DNA from: Crossaster papposus
Taxonomy: Eukaryota > Echinodermata > Asteroidea > Velatida > Solasteridae
Length of the DNA: 64,000 bases
Reading direction: 5' to 3'
Assembly (NCBI GenBank): GCA_037893245.1
Contig: JBAIAA010000812.1
Coordinates: forward strand, 744,001 to 808,000
Below the pieces are notes generated by a model, which was not told the origin of the DNA, did not search any database, and was given only the letters and a program-made list of their open reading frames with translations. Positions within the stretch are counted from its first letter, which is position 1. Each line of letters starts with the position of its first letter. The position numbers were made by a program, and so were the translations under genes. Below are positions 21,753-33,829 of this stretch, piece by piece.

Positions 21753-21958
21753 TGATGAGCTTGGATATTTTGCCAGCTCGAGTTGACTTGGTTAGTCCTG
21801 GTGTGAGCTTGGATGGGCTTTTGCCAGCTCAGGTACACTTATTGGGAGCTTGGGTGGGCTTTTGCCAGCTCAGGTGGATTTGGTGTGAGCTTGGGTGGGC
21901 TTTTGCCAGCTCAGATGGACTTGGTGTGAGCTTGGATGGAGGCTTGCCGAACTTGGTG
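21753..21958. repeat. Tandem repeat, about 45-bp unit, about 4-5 copies (left arm)
   Basis: Repeats of GAGCTTGG(A/G)TGGGCTTTTGCCAGCTCAG plus a variable spacer (TGGACTTGGTGT). The mirror copy is at 44,538-44,743. Confidence 0.85.
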
Positions 21959-24924
21959 GAATTTCTAACAGTTCGGTAAATAACTGCCTCATGTCACATC
22001 CTTGGGACCTTTTCCCGGGGCTAGCCTCTGCGTATTTTGCAGAGGTTGAATTGGGGCCGGCATACAGATTTTTCAAAAAATTCAGTATATCACTGCTACA
22101 TCCTTTTTTAACGTATTCATAGAAAAAACTGTGTGGGTTCGAAGAAGAATTTTCAAAAATGTATCGATTATTGTTGCCCTTTTTAGGGGAGGTATTTGTT
22201 AACGTCGTTTGTGTATTTGTGCACGATCTCCACGTGCAGCATTAGTACGTCAACGGCTAATTTTTAGGGGACTGTTTTTTTATTTTCAATACAATTTTTG
22301 TCATTAGATGATAAAAATGTAGGCTATGTAAATAACAACCTTTTTTTTTAAAGACAAGAGACAAAATGTTAAGATTGGATGCAAAAAACCAAAGACGATA
22401 CTGTCTATATCGTCTTCGGTATCGTATCGTGACGATATTATCGTCCAGCGCTATCCACGTCATCTCCTTGAAGTTCTTGCATACCCAGCGATATGCCATG
22501 CATGGTCCATTAAGCTTTCCTATAGCTTTTGCAAGAGGAATTCCATCCACTTCCTTCTCCAACCAGTCCCATTTGCAAGCATATTTGATGCGGCCCTAAA
22601 GTTTGTGTCGGTAAGTTTGTTTTTTTAAATCAAAAATGAAAACAAACTGTCTTTTCTGTCTTCACGAAATGACTCTCAACTATACCTATTTATGTCAAAA
22701 CGCTTCTAATTTGTCGGCCCACTTACGTTCGCTATTTTCTGAGAAGAAACCTCTGTTGGTTTTAGAAGATCCCTTCAAGATTACAAGTTCCCTTCGTGGT
22801 GCACAATTCCCAGTCATGGTGATGAAAACATGTGCGTAACGCTCAATGCAGTAACGCTGTACTGGTCCCTGCCGCGCCAAAGAAGGCATGATGTATGCGA
22901 CAATCAGTCTATGCATGTACATGTACATGCATGGCCGATTAACATCGTAACACTGTAGTTCCAGGTCGATCTAAATGCCGAATAAACATCGATGGAGAAC
23001 GAATATTTCTGCAAGTTAATTCACAAAACTTGATCTCTCAACTGTGTATGTGTTTTCTGTGTTCATGAATTATGATGAGGTTGTATCGCTTGTACTTGAA
23101 ATGATAGCGCAGCATGTTTCCCCGACATTTTCTGCCGCAACGCGAGGTTCGTCGCCTGCCACACAGTGCTTCACACACTACAAACGGACAGTGTTGGCAA
23201 GTTTCCCTTCGTGGGTAGCGTTGTGCATAGTGGTGTGCACGACCTAAATTCTCCATTATTTTAAAGAATTATCGACAGTAAATAGTTGACATTAATTAAG
23301 GCAAGTTTTTATCACTTTTTGTGGCAATTGTTTTAATGGCTTTTGTACATGTAGCGTAAATCAATGTCAACATTTGAAGCGCGAGATGTGCCGCGGCAAC
23401 TCACACCGCGAGGCTCGCAGCATGCTACTTGCTACAAACGTTTTCACCGTACTTCCTTTTGGATTGAGTTCTGCCAACTACGTATTCACTAAGGTGGTGT
23501 ACGTATCATTAGCGTGCTCAAGGCATTTTATCCTTTGTGTACAATTGACGACAGACTCATTGTTTCATCAAACCAACACTCTGCCCTTAAGAATGTCGAA
23601 ATCGTACGGAATTCCATAGTTCGCAGCGATTTGTTCTTAACCAAAAACAAAGCGTCTGGAACCCCACAATGTCCATTCAATGATTCTGGCTTTATCATAG
23701 ATTCAAACACGTGTTCTTTTTATCTGCCCGTTTCCTGTTGGTCGGCCGTGTATGCATAGACTCCATCCTGCCTTCTTTGGCACTTTTAGTGGGCGGTGCG
23801 GGGGGAACCAGTACAGCATTGCTGCATTGAGCATTATGCACGTGTTTTCATCACCGTGATACTGATAGGGAATCGCGCAACGCGTTGTCATTGCGAACAG
23901 AAAGTGATAGGGAATCTCAGAAAATAGCGAATGTAAGTAGGTAGTTGGGTAGTTGAAAAGCATTTTGTAAAGACAGAAAAGATATTTTTGTTAATTTAAA
24001 AAAAAATGTTTTAATGGTTATTATTATTATTTTTTAACTTGCCGATAAAAACTTTAGGGTAGCAGCCTTAACAAAACATGTCTTTTAAAACATGATTTTA
24101 ATTATTACTGTGTTATAATTGGGTCTAGGTAAAATTTATTAATGATAAAATGAAGAATTGATGAGGCCAAAAGAAAAATGGTGTGTTTACACTAACCCTA
24201 CCTACCTGGATTTTTGGTGGCCCAATTGCCAACCTCATTGTAGATGAATACTAGTTTCAATTATTTGTCACAAATAATCATTTTCCACACTTAAAACACA
24301 ACTAAAATGGAAAAGAAAAGACAAAATTAAAATATTTCCCTGCCTACCTACCTGTATTTTTTTCAAGCCGTTACTGTAAACACACCATTTATTTTGTTTA
24401 GCCTAAGCATACATCTGGATATGGGAGCCCAAAGAGCTGTGCTAAATGGCTAAAAACGTAACGTAATCGTGGAATTGCCCATTAGTGAAAATTGAGAGGG
24501 TTACAGCATATTAAGCGCAGGTAGTAACTTTGAGTTCATTATGATCAGAAGCAACTTACCACAGTGAAACACCGCTAGTCTTGAAGAAGAAGAAGAGAAA
24601 CGATCCCTTTTCGTCTGGGTATGTGTCCTGCCACTGTTCCCCTTTTAGTATGAGTTATCAGTTCTCCCCGATATTCCAGCAAGAAATTGGCTTTTTTGAA
24701 AATTCTTCTGAGCAAATGTTCCTCGATCGACCTAAGAAAATCAAAACCAGCAAAAAGCATACATACCTGAGACAGTTTTTCATTTTCATCTATGAACACA
24801 AATCTTTATAAAGGTCAGTATCACTATACAAGTGATCCCCTGAGTCGCGAGTGTCGCCTTTACCCCGCGGTCGATCCCTATGTTTAGTTTTCTTTAAAAA
24901 GTCCAATTTTGTGCATTTTTCAAT

Positions 24925-25220
24925 GACCTCAAATGACCCCTTGATTACCTTTGACCTCCTATTTCAAAGGAGTTGTGATGAACCCCACCCAAGGATCACT
25001 CCATCCAAGTTACATTAAAATCCATCAAATTCTGTATACATGTACAAAGAAACATTTGAAGTACCGGTATGTTTGAGCAATGACATCTAATGACCCCTAC
25101 ATGACCTTTGACCTCTGTAACCCAATGAGGAAATGTGTCTTCCGACCCAAGGGTCACTGCATCCAAGTTTTATCAAAATCTGTGAAAGCATGTACATGTA
25201 GAAGTTATACAATATTATTT
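24925..25220. repeat. Degenerate tandem repeat containing TGACCTTTGACC words (left arm)
   Basis: Two diverged units share CAATGACCTCAAATGACCCC / CAATGACATCTAATGACCCC, ACCTTTGACCTC, CAAG(G)GTCACTGCATCCAAG and AAAATC. A perfect direct repeat of AGGTCA with 1-bp spacing lies on the minus strand at 25,102-25,114. Mirror copy at about 41,340-41,640. Confidence 0.7.
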
Positions 25221-25861
25221 TTAAAAACTCATCACGCACGCTTACCGCCGCACCTCAAACTCGGGGCTACAATGTAGGCGTTGTGCATAGCACTGTTCAC
25301 GATCTAAATTCTCCATTCTTGTTAAAAGAATGATTGACTGTAAACATTTTTGACATTAATTGAGGCAAGTTTTTATCACTTTTTGAGGCAATATTTGATG
25401 GCTTTCGTAGCGTAAATGGAAACATTTAAAGCACGAGATGTGCCGCAGCAACCTTTTGAAAGGCATGTAATCGGAAGCAGAACTAAGGGGTCGTCCAAAG
25501 TTGTCACTATATCTGCAATGCAACCTTAACTCCCTAGGGTGTGTGGAAAATCATATTGAAATTTTAGGCTGTTCGCTTTACGCGATCCTTGCCCGGCATT
25601 GTTGATTTTTCTGATTTTCTTCCTAACAAATTCAATGCCGTTCATTTAGCAGAGGGATAACTTCATCAAAAACCTGTTGACAATATTGGAGCACCAGCCG
25701 CATGCAGGGTGATCGCAGCCTCGACTCCATATGAGCGTGTGCGCGTTATCGCGAAGGCATGGTGGGAAAACATAGCGCAGCAAGATCATAGCCATGGTAA
25801 CGAGGTTGGGGTGATTGTAACGACTATCGTTTGCCTCGTACACGTATCACACGTACACCCC

Positions 25862-28800
25862 TACATGTACTGTATGTACATTTCTGACAAAAAAAATCTG
25901 AATTATTGAGTAATTTACCCGAAAACTTGGGTTTCCTTTTTTCAGGGACACAAAAAGAATATAATTTGTAAATAAAATTAATTTTGTAAACTTTATAAAT
26001 AAAAATAAGAACCAATCATGTAAATTGGAACAGGAAGCAGGAACAGTTGTGATTGGTCAGTGTTGTGGGTGTGAGGTTGAATCTTTGATTCTGATTGGTC
26101 AATATTAGCAGCATAACATTAATCATGAAACTGGTCTGTAAAATGGATTTCCATGAACTTGTTTAATTCAAATACGCTTTAAATTTGGATTTCTTTGAAA
26201 TGAATATATTTTAAATTACCAGTTTAACAATGTGTGAAAAGATTATCAGTTAATTCCTAAAATACAATAAGGAATCAAAAAAATAAAAAATACTCGGCTC
26301 CACAGGATTGTGCACAAATTTTCAGGTTTGTTTGTCTTCCAATCTCATGATGCTTTGAGAATGTCGATAAGGTTTCCATCAAGTACAACTTGAACGATCA
26401 TTTTGTACAATTCATGAGATATCCCTTGCGTGGCGGAAACCAGACTGGTACCGTATGGATTGTGTAGGGGAAACCTTTGTAACTCATTTGCCGGTGTCAT
26501 ATAAAAATTAAAAAATTAGACAATGATATTATTTGGGTCGTTTTATAGCTATTTTGGTGCTGAAAATGATGGTTTTGCTAGGACATGTTGAACAAATGTT
26601 GGACGTGTGACGCACGCAGAAGTTTGGTATCACAGTTTGAACTTGGACCCTACAATTCGTCTTTTAGCATTTGGTCATTGTCTGGCGAATGTAGGGTTAG
26701 GTTAATCGGACTACCTCCACTCATACAAAAAATTCATCTGTAAATCTTGCTCTTTTTGGACCAGTTTGAATAGCCAAATATAAATGTTGCTCATAATAAA
26801 CATGACTAAGATCCTTGTCTACAAAGCAGTATTCCAAGAGTGAAGGCTATGGTTGCCAATCATGGGGGGAAAACAAGAGATTTTACCATGTAAACATAAC
26901 AGCAGTGTTATTTACATAATTAAACATGGATCTCGAGGGGCTTTGTAGTTCAGAGCAATGATTCTTTCTCCAAACAGTTCCACCAATCGCTCTTGTATGA
27001 TGATGCAGCGATGGGGCCCACCACAACAACCACAAATAAATAGTGGTGCACTTCCCTAAATATACCCTTTCATAACATTGGTCACCGTGAATGTAATGCC
27101 ATGAGCAAGGTGTCATTTTAAAGAGAATATCTCCCTATTTCTGTTACTTTTACATGTAGCAATAATATCTCGTTTCGGTTTTTTTATCCATCCTGTACAG
27201 CTCTAAGACATGAACTCTGTATCAGAAAGTTCCATCAGAAGGTTCCATCATTCCAAGCTCTGTTCTATTCTTGGAGTGAAACGGGAGGATCGATGTTACA
27301 GACAACAAGGGTGGATCTTCCAAGCATAGAGACCATGATTCGTCAGCTCAAGAGGATGACATACTCACGACTACATATACCCAGCACGATATGGGGCCGA
27401 GGGGTACCCCCCCCCCCCTTATCCCTATACCCTAACCCACTTTACACTATTGTTACCTAACACACGTACCCCCCCCCCCCCCCCCCCCCCCCCCACTCCT
27501 TAAAACCTAAAAAAAAATCCTGAGATTCCGGGAGCACAATGGCCAACACAATAGAGGGGCAGGGGGGGGGGGGGGGGTCTGTCGGCCCCGTATCATGCTG
27601 CATGTGGGACTACAGGCTGTACTCATAGTCAATTTACATCAAAATAGGGCCTTACCTAGAAGTAATTGCAATATAATTTAGTTTAACACTGTCACGTGGG
27701 GGAAGTATCACTCATAATCTAAATCCCCCAATGAGTGGAAAAGTGATTTGTATTCACTTTTTCGCTACTATTTTTTACCATACAACAACAGCCGGTACAG
27801 AGGGAGTGTTGTTTATCTTTTGCGTCTGGTAACCCTCAGAAAAATCGCTCACATCATGCAGGCGATACCTCGAAACTAGACTTATCACAAGCAGATGCCT
27901 TGTCTACCAATTTATATAATGGGAATCTACCTTGTCCCACAATAATATTATTTTGGTATTTTCTAGAAAAAGGTCAAGAATTTTGAATAATTTTGGCTGT
28001 CAAAATTATTAATCGGTTAAAATAAATCGACCCTCATGTTCAATAAACTATTTGTTTTAGAATGTTTTGGCATAAATAAGGCAAATTCAAAAACAGGGTC
28101 CGGCAATGATGTGCAGGAAGTGACCCATTTGAAGTTAAATTTAGGTGTCCATGCACAAAAGCTTGAGCCCAATTTGGGGATATATCCCAAATCCAAAATT
28201 CTTGTGAGTTTCCTGAGAAATTAACGTTCTTGGCATAACTTTATAATTGTAAAAAGTAGACGCCAAAAGCCTTAATGAAGAAAAAACGTGCAGGGTTGAA
28301 ATCTTTCACTGAAAGTTTCAGTGAATATAAATTGTCCACTGTTTTTAATATCCAAGGATCAAACTTAAATTTTCTACATTCTTTTTGCAAAATAATGAAT
28401 GTTTTTCATCTATGGACTTAAGCAGGTGAAAGTTAAAGTCATCCACTCTGTCAGAAGCGACTAGGACTGTGAATAAAGTTATGTCTTGAAAACTACAATG
28501 TTTCCGTCAATTGTAAAGTTGTAAACAAGTTTAAAATATTTTGTATTACTCTTAATATATAACGTAAATGTACTCTATATAGTTTATGTAAAAGATCAAC
28601 GAAAAAATATAACAAAGGAGAGAAGTATTTTCAAACATTGAAGATATTTTTATTATTTAGAGCTTTTTCCCAAACCCCAACTTCGACTGCATTGTGCCTT
28701 TTTTCGTTCAGTATGGCAATGAAGATGGAGCCTTATACGGACCGAAGTCGGGATCTTAGAAATGGCCCAAGTTTCCGACGCACTGTCGTATGTATTCGCA

Positions 28801-29130
28801 TTTTGTCTTAAATCCTATTATTATTACACATAGTGTTAATACTTTTCCAATGTTCACTCTGGTGAGTGGTGGTTACACACCGAGTATATATATATTCTTT
28901 CGGTACATGTACATAGGGTTTGTGTGTAAACTGAAATATCTCTAATCTCAAACTCGGAACACTCTAAAATTTTCAGCATCACCCTAATTTGTTCCCTTCT
29001 ACATTTTCTTTCGTTATACCCTAATTTTACCTTGTTCTACCTTTACTGAAGAAGACCCACCGCGCTATGGGGACTCAACTACTCGGTCTGTCTTTTCCAA
29101 ACAAAGGAGCCTGTCCCCATAACTCTGTGT
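25862..29130. other. Centre, first part: no gene seen
   Basis: AT-rich noncoding sequence. Homopolymer tracts: C at 27,408-27,417, C at 27,469-27,494 (26 bases) and G at 27,563-27,577. CCGAGGGG / GGGGCCG words on either side give a weak inverted repeat around them. No ORF here has a recognisable domain. Confidence 0.6.
27408..27577. repeat. Poly-C and poly-G microsatellite cluster
   Basis: Three mononucleotide tracts occur within 170 bp: two of C and one of G, so a C-rich strand faces a G-rich stretch further on. Lengths in such tracts are often unreliable in assemblies. Confidence 0.9.
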
Positions 29131-29174
29131 GTGCCTACCTACAGTGTTGTACATCGGTGAAGGGCAAAAATCTA

Positions 29175-30131
29175 TCTATATAATAATACGCTACTCTCTG
29201 TCTGTCTGTCTGTGTGTCTGTCTGTGCGCGCTTTTTCGTCCCCTTCCCGGGGTCGTGCGGCGTTCAAACTCGGTGGGTGGGTCCGGCTCGGTCCCCGCAA
29301 GAACCAGTTTGCATTCGCTAGAGCGTACGAGGTCAAAGGTCATCTAGGGGTCACCTTTTTGAAGTTGGTCGGATCGTGCTTAAACTCGGTGATCGCAATG
29401 CTCGATGCGAGGTGAGCGTGGCAAAAATAAAACGGGTTAGCGTTTTTCGGGTCTTCCGGGGTCAAAGGTCGTCTAAGGGTCGAATTTTCAAAGTTTGTCC
29501 TATCGGGCTAATGGACTGGGAAAAAATTCTAACCCAGGAGGTCATTCAGGGGGTGAAACATCCCTTCAAAATAATGGTTTGGGCCAAAAGCCATAGAGTT
29601 GTGCAGACAAATCGAAATCTGATCCCTTTGTGTTTAGCCGCTGTCAAAAAAAGTCTCTGACATCTCTTTGAGCGGCCTTGGTAGAGAACAAACACAGCTG
29701 TTATCAATCGCCACCCAGATATCCCCTGGGGGGTAGTTAGAGCTGTTGGTCGTTGTTATTTGTATCATATGGCTGTTTCATGTCTGTATTGCGCAATACT
29801 GATTTCAATGTTTACATGCTTGCAATGGATGTCCTTAAAAAAATACATAAAATAGCCAGAATGTTTAAATCTTTGATATGTGTGTCCAGGGTCCTTATAT
29901 CCATCTGTTGAGACCGTGAGAAAAAGATTTGTACCCCCAAACACAGTTCATTACCCCCAACATAAAACGTCCCCCCTTTGGAGGCACGAGGTGCCTCGAC
30001 ATGTTTCAAATGGCTTAACTATACATTTAATATATGAACATGATAATGGATATCCTGTCACCAAAACTTATTATCCATCCAGGGAAGTAGCTACAAACCC
30101 GAGAACCGACAAACCCCGGGTGACCGCCTAG
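29175..30131 (+). mobile_element. Non-autonomous Helitron-like element (957 bp)
   Basis: It begins TCTATATAATAATACGCTAC followed by CTCTGTCTGTCTGTC and ends with CCCGGGTGACCGCCTAG followed by T. An ACCCG...CGGGT stem lies just before the terminal CTAG. A 5' TC, 3' hairpin plus CTRR and insertion between A and T are the known Helitron signs, and no target duplication is expected. It has no Rep/helicase ORF. The target seems to be a SINE-like repeat, because the flank GGTGAAGGGCAAAAATCT occurs again at 30,322. Confidence 0.8.
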
Positions 30132-30189
30132 TATTGAATATTATAGTTAAATCGCAGTCCCGGTGCTATATGTACATCAGATTCGAACC

Positions 30190-30355
30190 AGCCACAGGAT
30201 CCCGTAAGCTCGGTGGTCGAGTGGTGATGTCATTTTCTGCACTACAAAGCAGGAGGTCGTGGGTCAAGCCCCACTCGAGTGGTTACACACCGACAAGTAC
30301 ACAGTGCATACATGTATACATCGGTGAAGGGCAAAAATCTAACATTGATTTCTAA
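30190..30355 (+). repeat. tRNA-headed SINE-like repeat with CACCGA...GGTGAAGGGCAAAAATCT body
   Basis: A tRNA-like region (GGTGGTCGAGTGGT as A box, GGTCGTGGGTCAAGCCCC as B box) is followed by GAGTGGTTACACACCGA and CATCGGTGAAGGGCAAAAAT. Parts of this body also occur at 28,870-28,910 and 29,148-29,174, flanking the Helitron. Confidence 0.65.
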
Positions 30356-30559
30356 TGGTATTACAAATGTAAAAGTGAATCGGAACCGACCTGCATGACT
30401 CGGACTCAATTAGAGAGGTGATTCAGACCTGGACTCGTGCAGGGTTGATGTGTACATAAACTACATTGTTTGTTACCACTTTATAGAACAATATTCATAG
30501 TACTTATATTTATTTATATTTATTTATAATTTTTAATCTGCAATTTGACCACCACAAGT

Positions 30560-30850
30560 GCCAAGGTGGGGGCTACTAAGGGGAGATAGAATGGAGAAAC
30601 CAGACCCTCTTACTGAAACAAGATCCCTGTTCCACGGATCTCTTCAAAGTGCAAATAGAGCTGGGAGCTAGGGGTATATAACCACAGTCCGAAGAAAAGG
30701 CATTACCCCTATTATGAGTAATATGTGATAAAGTGTTTTGCCCAAGGACACAAGCAGCACCATGATCCCACGCTAGGGTTCAAATTAACCCACTACATGT
30801 ACCACCGCACATGGCAGACACTGTAATCATCGGACCACGTTGCAATGTTA
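30560..30850 (-). repeat. tRNA-headed SINE-like repeat, minus strand, diverged
   Basis: On the minus strand a tRNA-like head (about 30,760-30,850, with GGGTTAATTTGAACCC in the B-box position) precedes CTTGGGCAAAACACTTTATC. This resembles the body of the SINE-like repeat at 3,745 and 4,395. It is diverged, so the call is moderate. Confidence 0.55.
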
Positions 30851-31620
30851 GTGAAACATTGGTTTTAAGATATCGTCACGTCAGTGCAATTATTTTGTCG
30901 TAACTCAATTGTGCAACAAAGTCGTATTTTTTATCTCGCGCAATATAACGCCGTATATCGACGTACATGATCATATGTACATACATGTATCGACGTATTA
31001 TGTTTGGATCTGGAACAGGCTACCTTGGCTGCAGTTACTGCAACCAATCTGAAAGGGTTCCAGAGAGAAGCACGACCAGCTATATAGTGTAGGATGTTAT
31101 GTATATTTGCATTTTTTTTGGCTAAGGATGCTTTTTTTGGTTTCATTGGCTAGAGTAGACTCTCAGCTCTCAGAAAAGTATTGGTAACATTTTTTTCCGT
31201 TAAAAATATGGCCGCCATCTTGGATTTCCAAATGTCCGCCGTTTTCAAAAGAATTTGCCCTACAACTTTGGTTCTGAGCAACATATGGAGTCAAACTTGG
31301 TGGCAAAGCCTATGTTTTCAATATCAGGGAGTTCAAAAATATCATAATTAGGTTTATAGCTATATACGTATGACCGCCATCTTGGATTTCAAAATGGCCG
31401 CCATTTCTAGAGGATTTTGCCCTATAACTTTAGTTCTGAGCAACATATGAAGTCAAACTTGATGGCAATAAAATGTAAAGCTATAGCTGTTGTCAGCAAT
31501 GTTAGGCTGGCAGGTGTAATTATGCAGCTATAATGTAAATTATAAACTTGACAATAATAATTTGCTTTTGTTGCTGTTTTTACTTAACCCTGTATGTACC
31601 AATGCCAGCCTCAGGCTATC

Positions 31621-31621
<1 letters not shown>

Positions 31622-31653
<32 letters not shown>
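31622..31653. repeat. Poly-C tract (32 bases)
   Basis: Pure C run immediately upstream of the LINE remnant. It gives spurious proline- or glycine-rich ORFs in both directions. Confidence 0.95.
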
Positions 31654-31713
31654 AGCAACATTCTGGATCTTACCCTGTAATCGCATCAAAACTCCACCAA
31701 GAACACTCGGACA

Positions 31714-33520
31714 GTGGAAGGTAGTACATGTAGTAGTGATCATGAGGCGGTATTGAGTGACATTGACTTTCAGCCTGCAGTAAACAAGAAGGCACCTACA
31801 AGAATCTGCTTCTACAGCAAATGTGACATGGAAGGTGTGAGATCGGATTTTGTAACCTTTCAAGAAGAATTTTTCAGCGAGGCACCTCGGCAATCAACCA
31901 ATGAGAACTTGGTCCTGTTGAAGACTTTTATTCTGCAGACAATGAAGAAAAATACCCCTAGTAAGATTGTAAGATCTCGTGCCAACCGGCCATGGATTAC
32001 ACCTTCCCTCGAACATATGATCAGAAAGAAGGCCAGAATGTAAAAGAAGGCAAAAGCTTCCAACTCCAAGGATGACTGGGATCATTTTAAGTCATTCCGC
32101 AATGAAGAAAGATCCTAGCCTCCTACTGGTCATACACTAACCGCATCCTAATGACAAACATAAAAATAATTTCTGGCGCTAGATACTACTGGTATTTCAC
32201 CCCTTACACACAATAACAAGATCATCTCAGACAACAAAGGTAAAGCTAGAATTTTGAACATGAAATATTTGTCTGTTTTCAACTCAGAGAGTCTGTCTGA
32301 TCTGCCATCAATGGGCAAGTCTTCGTTTCCTGATGCCGAGCACATTGAGATCTCAGTGAGTGGCGTGCGTAAACTCCTTGAGAAGAATAGCATTACCAAG
32401 GCAACAGGTCCGGATTCCATTTTAGCTCGATTTTTAAAAGACATGGCGGAAGAAATATCTCCTATCTTGTCATCCATCTTTCAATAGTCGTTGAAGTCTG
32501 GTAAAATCCCTCATGACTGGAGGATTGCAAACATGGTTTCCATAATAAAGATAGGTGATCGCAGTGAAGCCGCCAACTACCGACCCGTATCACTCGCATC
32601 AATATCATGTAAAATACTTGAGCATATTATTTGTAGCCGTGTGATGGATCATTATGAAACTCACAACATTTTATTTTGAAAGTCAACATGGCATTTGCCC
32701 TGGCCGCTCCTTTGAATAATCACAGCTTATCATTACAACTCATGAACTTGCTGAGGCCTTGGATGACAGAAAGCAAACAGATTTCATCATTCTTGACTTC
32801 TCTAAGGCTTTTGATAGAGTACCCTATTAAGGCTCTTCCTTATTAAAACTATATCATTACGGAGTTTGTGGCTCTCTTCTGAAGTGGTTCAACAATTTCC
32901 TCACCCAAAGAAGCCTGCGAGTTGTGGTGGATGGCGAAGCTTCGGAGTGGTCAGATGTTCTTTCTGGAGTTCCCCAAGGCACGGTGGTAGGGCCATTGTT
33001 ATTTCTCACATTCACCAATGGTATATCAATCTTCATCACATCGATTGTTTTATTCACCGTTCTATTAACAAGGTGTATGAATGCGGAGCTCTTCAAAAAG
33101 ATCTTGATTCAGCTGCATTCTTGCTCAGCCAAATGACAGATGAAGTTTAACATCGACAAATGCCATGCGATGCAAGTTTCCCACCTGGAAAACAACATCG
33201 GCTTTGACTACCACTTGGGTTATGATGTACGGACATCAGTTGATGAACATCCATATCTGGGACTATCTTTCAACTCCAAACTTTCCTGGAATACACACAT
33301 ATCATCACTTTGAAAGCCAACCGGATGCTAGGGTTAATTTAGAGGAATCTATAGGCACTGTAACCCACGGCTGCAGAAACAAGCCAAGCTTACATCTCTC
33401 TGGTCAGGCCACATTTAGAATATTGCTCAACAGTTTGGAATCCCCATCATCAAACCTCCATCAATCAAGTATAAGCCATCTAGAGAAGAGCAGCTAAATT
33501 TGTGCAGAACATCTATCAGC
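31714..33520 (+). pseudogene. Non-LTR retrotransposon (Jockey/CR1-type) endonuclease tail and reverse transcriptase, degraded
   Basis: Recognisable pieces in order: SDHEAVL, the last catalytic motif of an apurinic-type endonuclease (about 31,735); a linker; the RT fingers segment KATGPDSI (about 32,400); DWR.A...I.K.GD...NYRPVSL (about 32,515-32,600); DFSKAFDRVPY (about 32,790-32,825); and GVPQGTVVGPLLFL (about 32,965-33,005). The YADD-box region is not readable, and a downstream LVRP-LEYCSTVWNP-type segment can be seen near 33,400. Several stops and frameshifts split it (for example at 32,041, 32,485, 32,677 and 32,827). Definitely dead; the clade assignment is approximate. Confidence 0.8.
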
Positions 33521-33829
33521 GCAATAAAAGTTTTACTGCAATGCTGCAGAATCTGCAGGGGCCTTCACTTCAAGCTAGAAAGGAAGCAGCCACCAACATT
33601 ATGATGTACACAATTCCCCACGAGTTCATTGCCATCAACAGGGATCCTGTACCTGACCCCAATGACAGGTACAAGGACATCCATGCCTACAGCTGTCCGG
33701 CAATTAATATTGCATCTTCTTGGCAAACTCAATGTTGATTATTGCATTCACATCCTAAGTTTTTAAGCAAACTGATTCTAAAATGGAGGCCATTTTGGAA
33801 TTTAAGACTTTTCATCCTAATACCCCTGT

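Larger units (their letters stand above)
12839..25861 (+). repeat. Left arm of giant inverted repeat
   Basis: Apart from one 4.5-kb insertion (13,480-17,989), this segment is repeated in reverse complement at 40,711-61,005. By eye the match is nearly exact over about 8.5 kb, with occasional substitutions, small indels and homopolymer differences. Inner homology stops sharply at 25,861 (after TACACCCC). The outer limit is where the right copy is cut by an LTR. No protein-coding gene is recognisable in the shared sequence; the mirrored short ORFs in both arms look fortuitous. Confidence 0.95.
18493..25861. other. Left-arm noncoding sequence
   Basis: No gene is recognised. Contents with support: G run at 19,602-19,613, 611-bp MITE at 20,289-20,899, short tandem repeat at 21,753-21,958, a palindromic cluster around 22,396-22,445 (GACGATA/TATCGTC words), CATGTACATG palindromes near 22,915, and a nuclear-receptor-like repeat at 24,925-25,220. 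Equivalent features occur in mirror order in the right arm. Confidence 0.6.

Noticed and set aside
31540..31893. Glycine/proline-rich ORFs on both strands
   Set aside because: Caused by the 32-base C tract.
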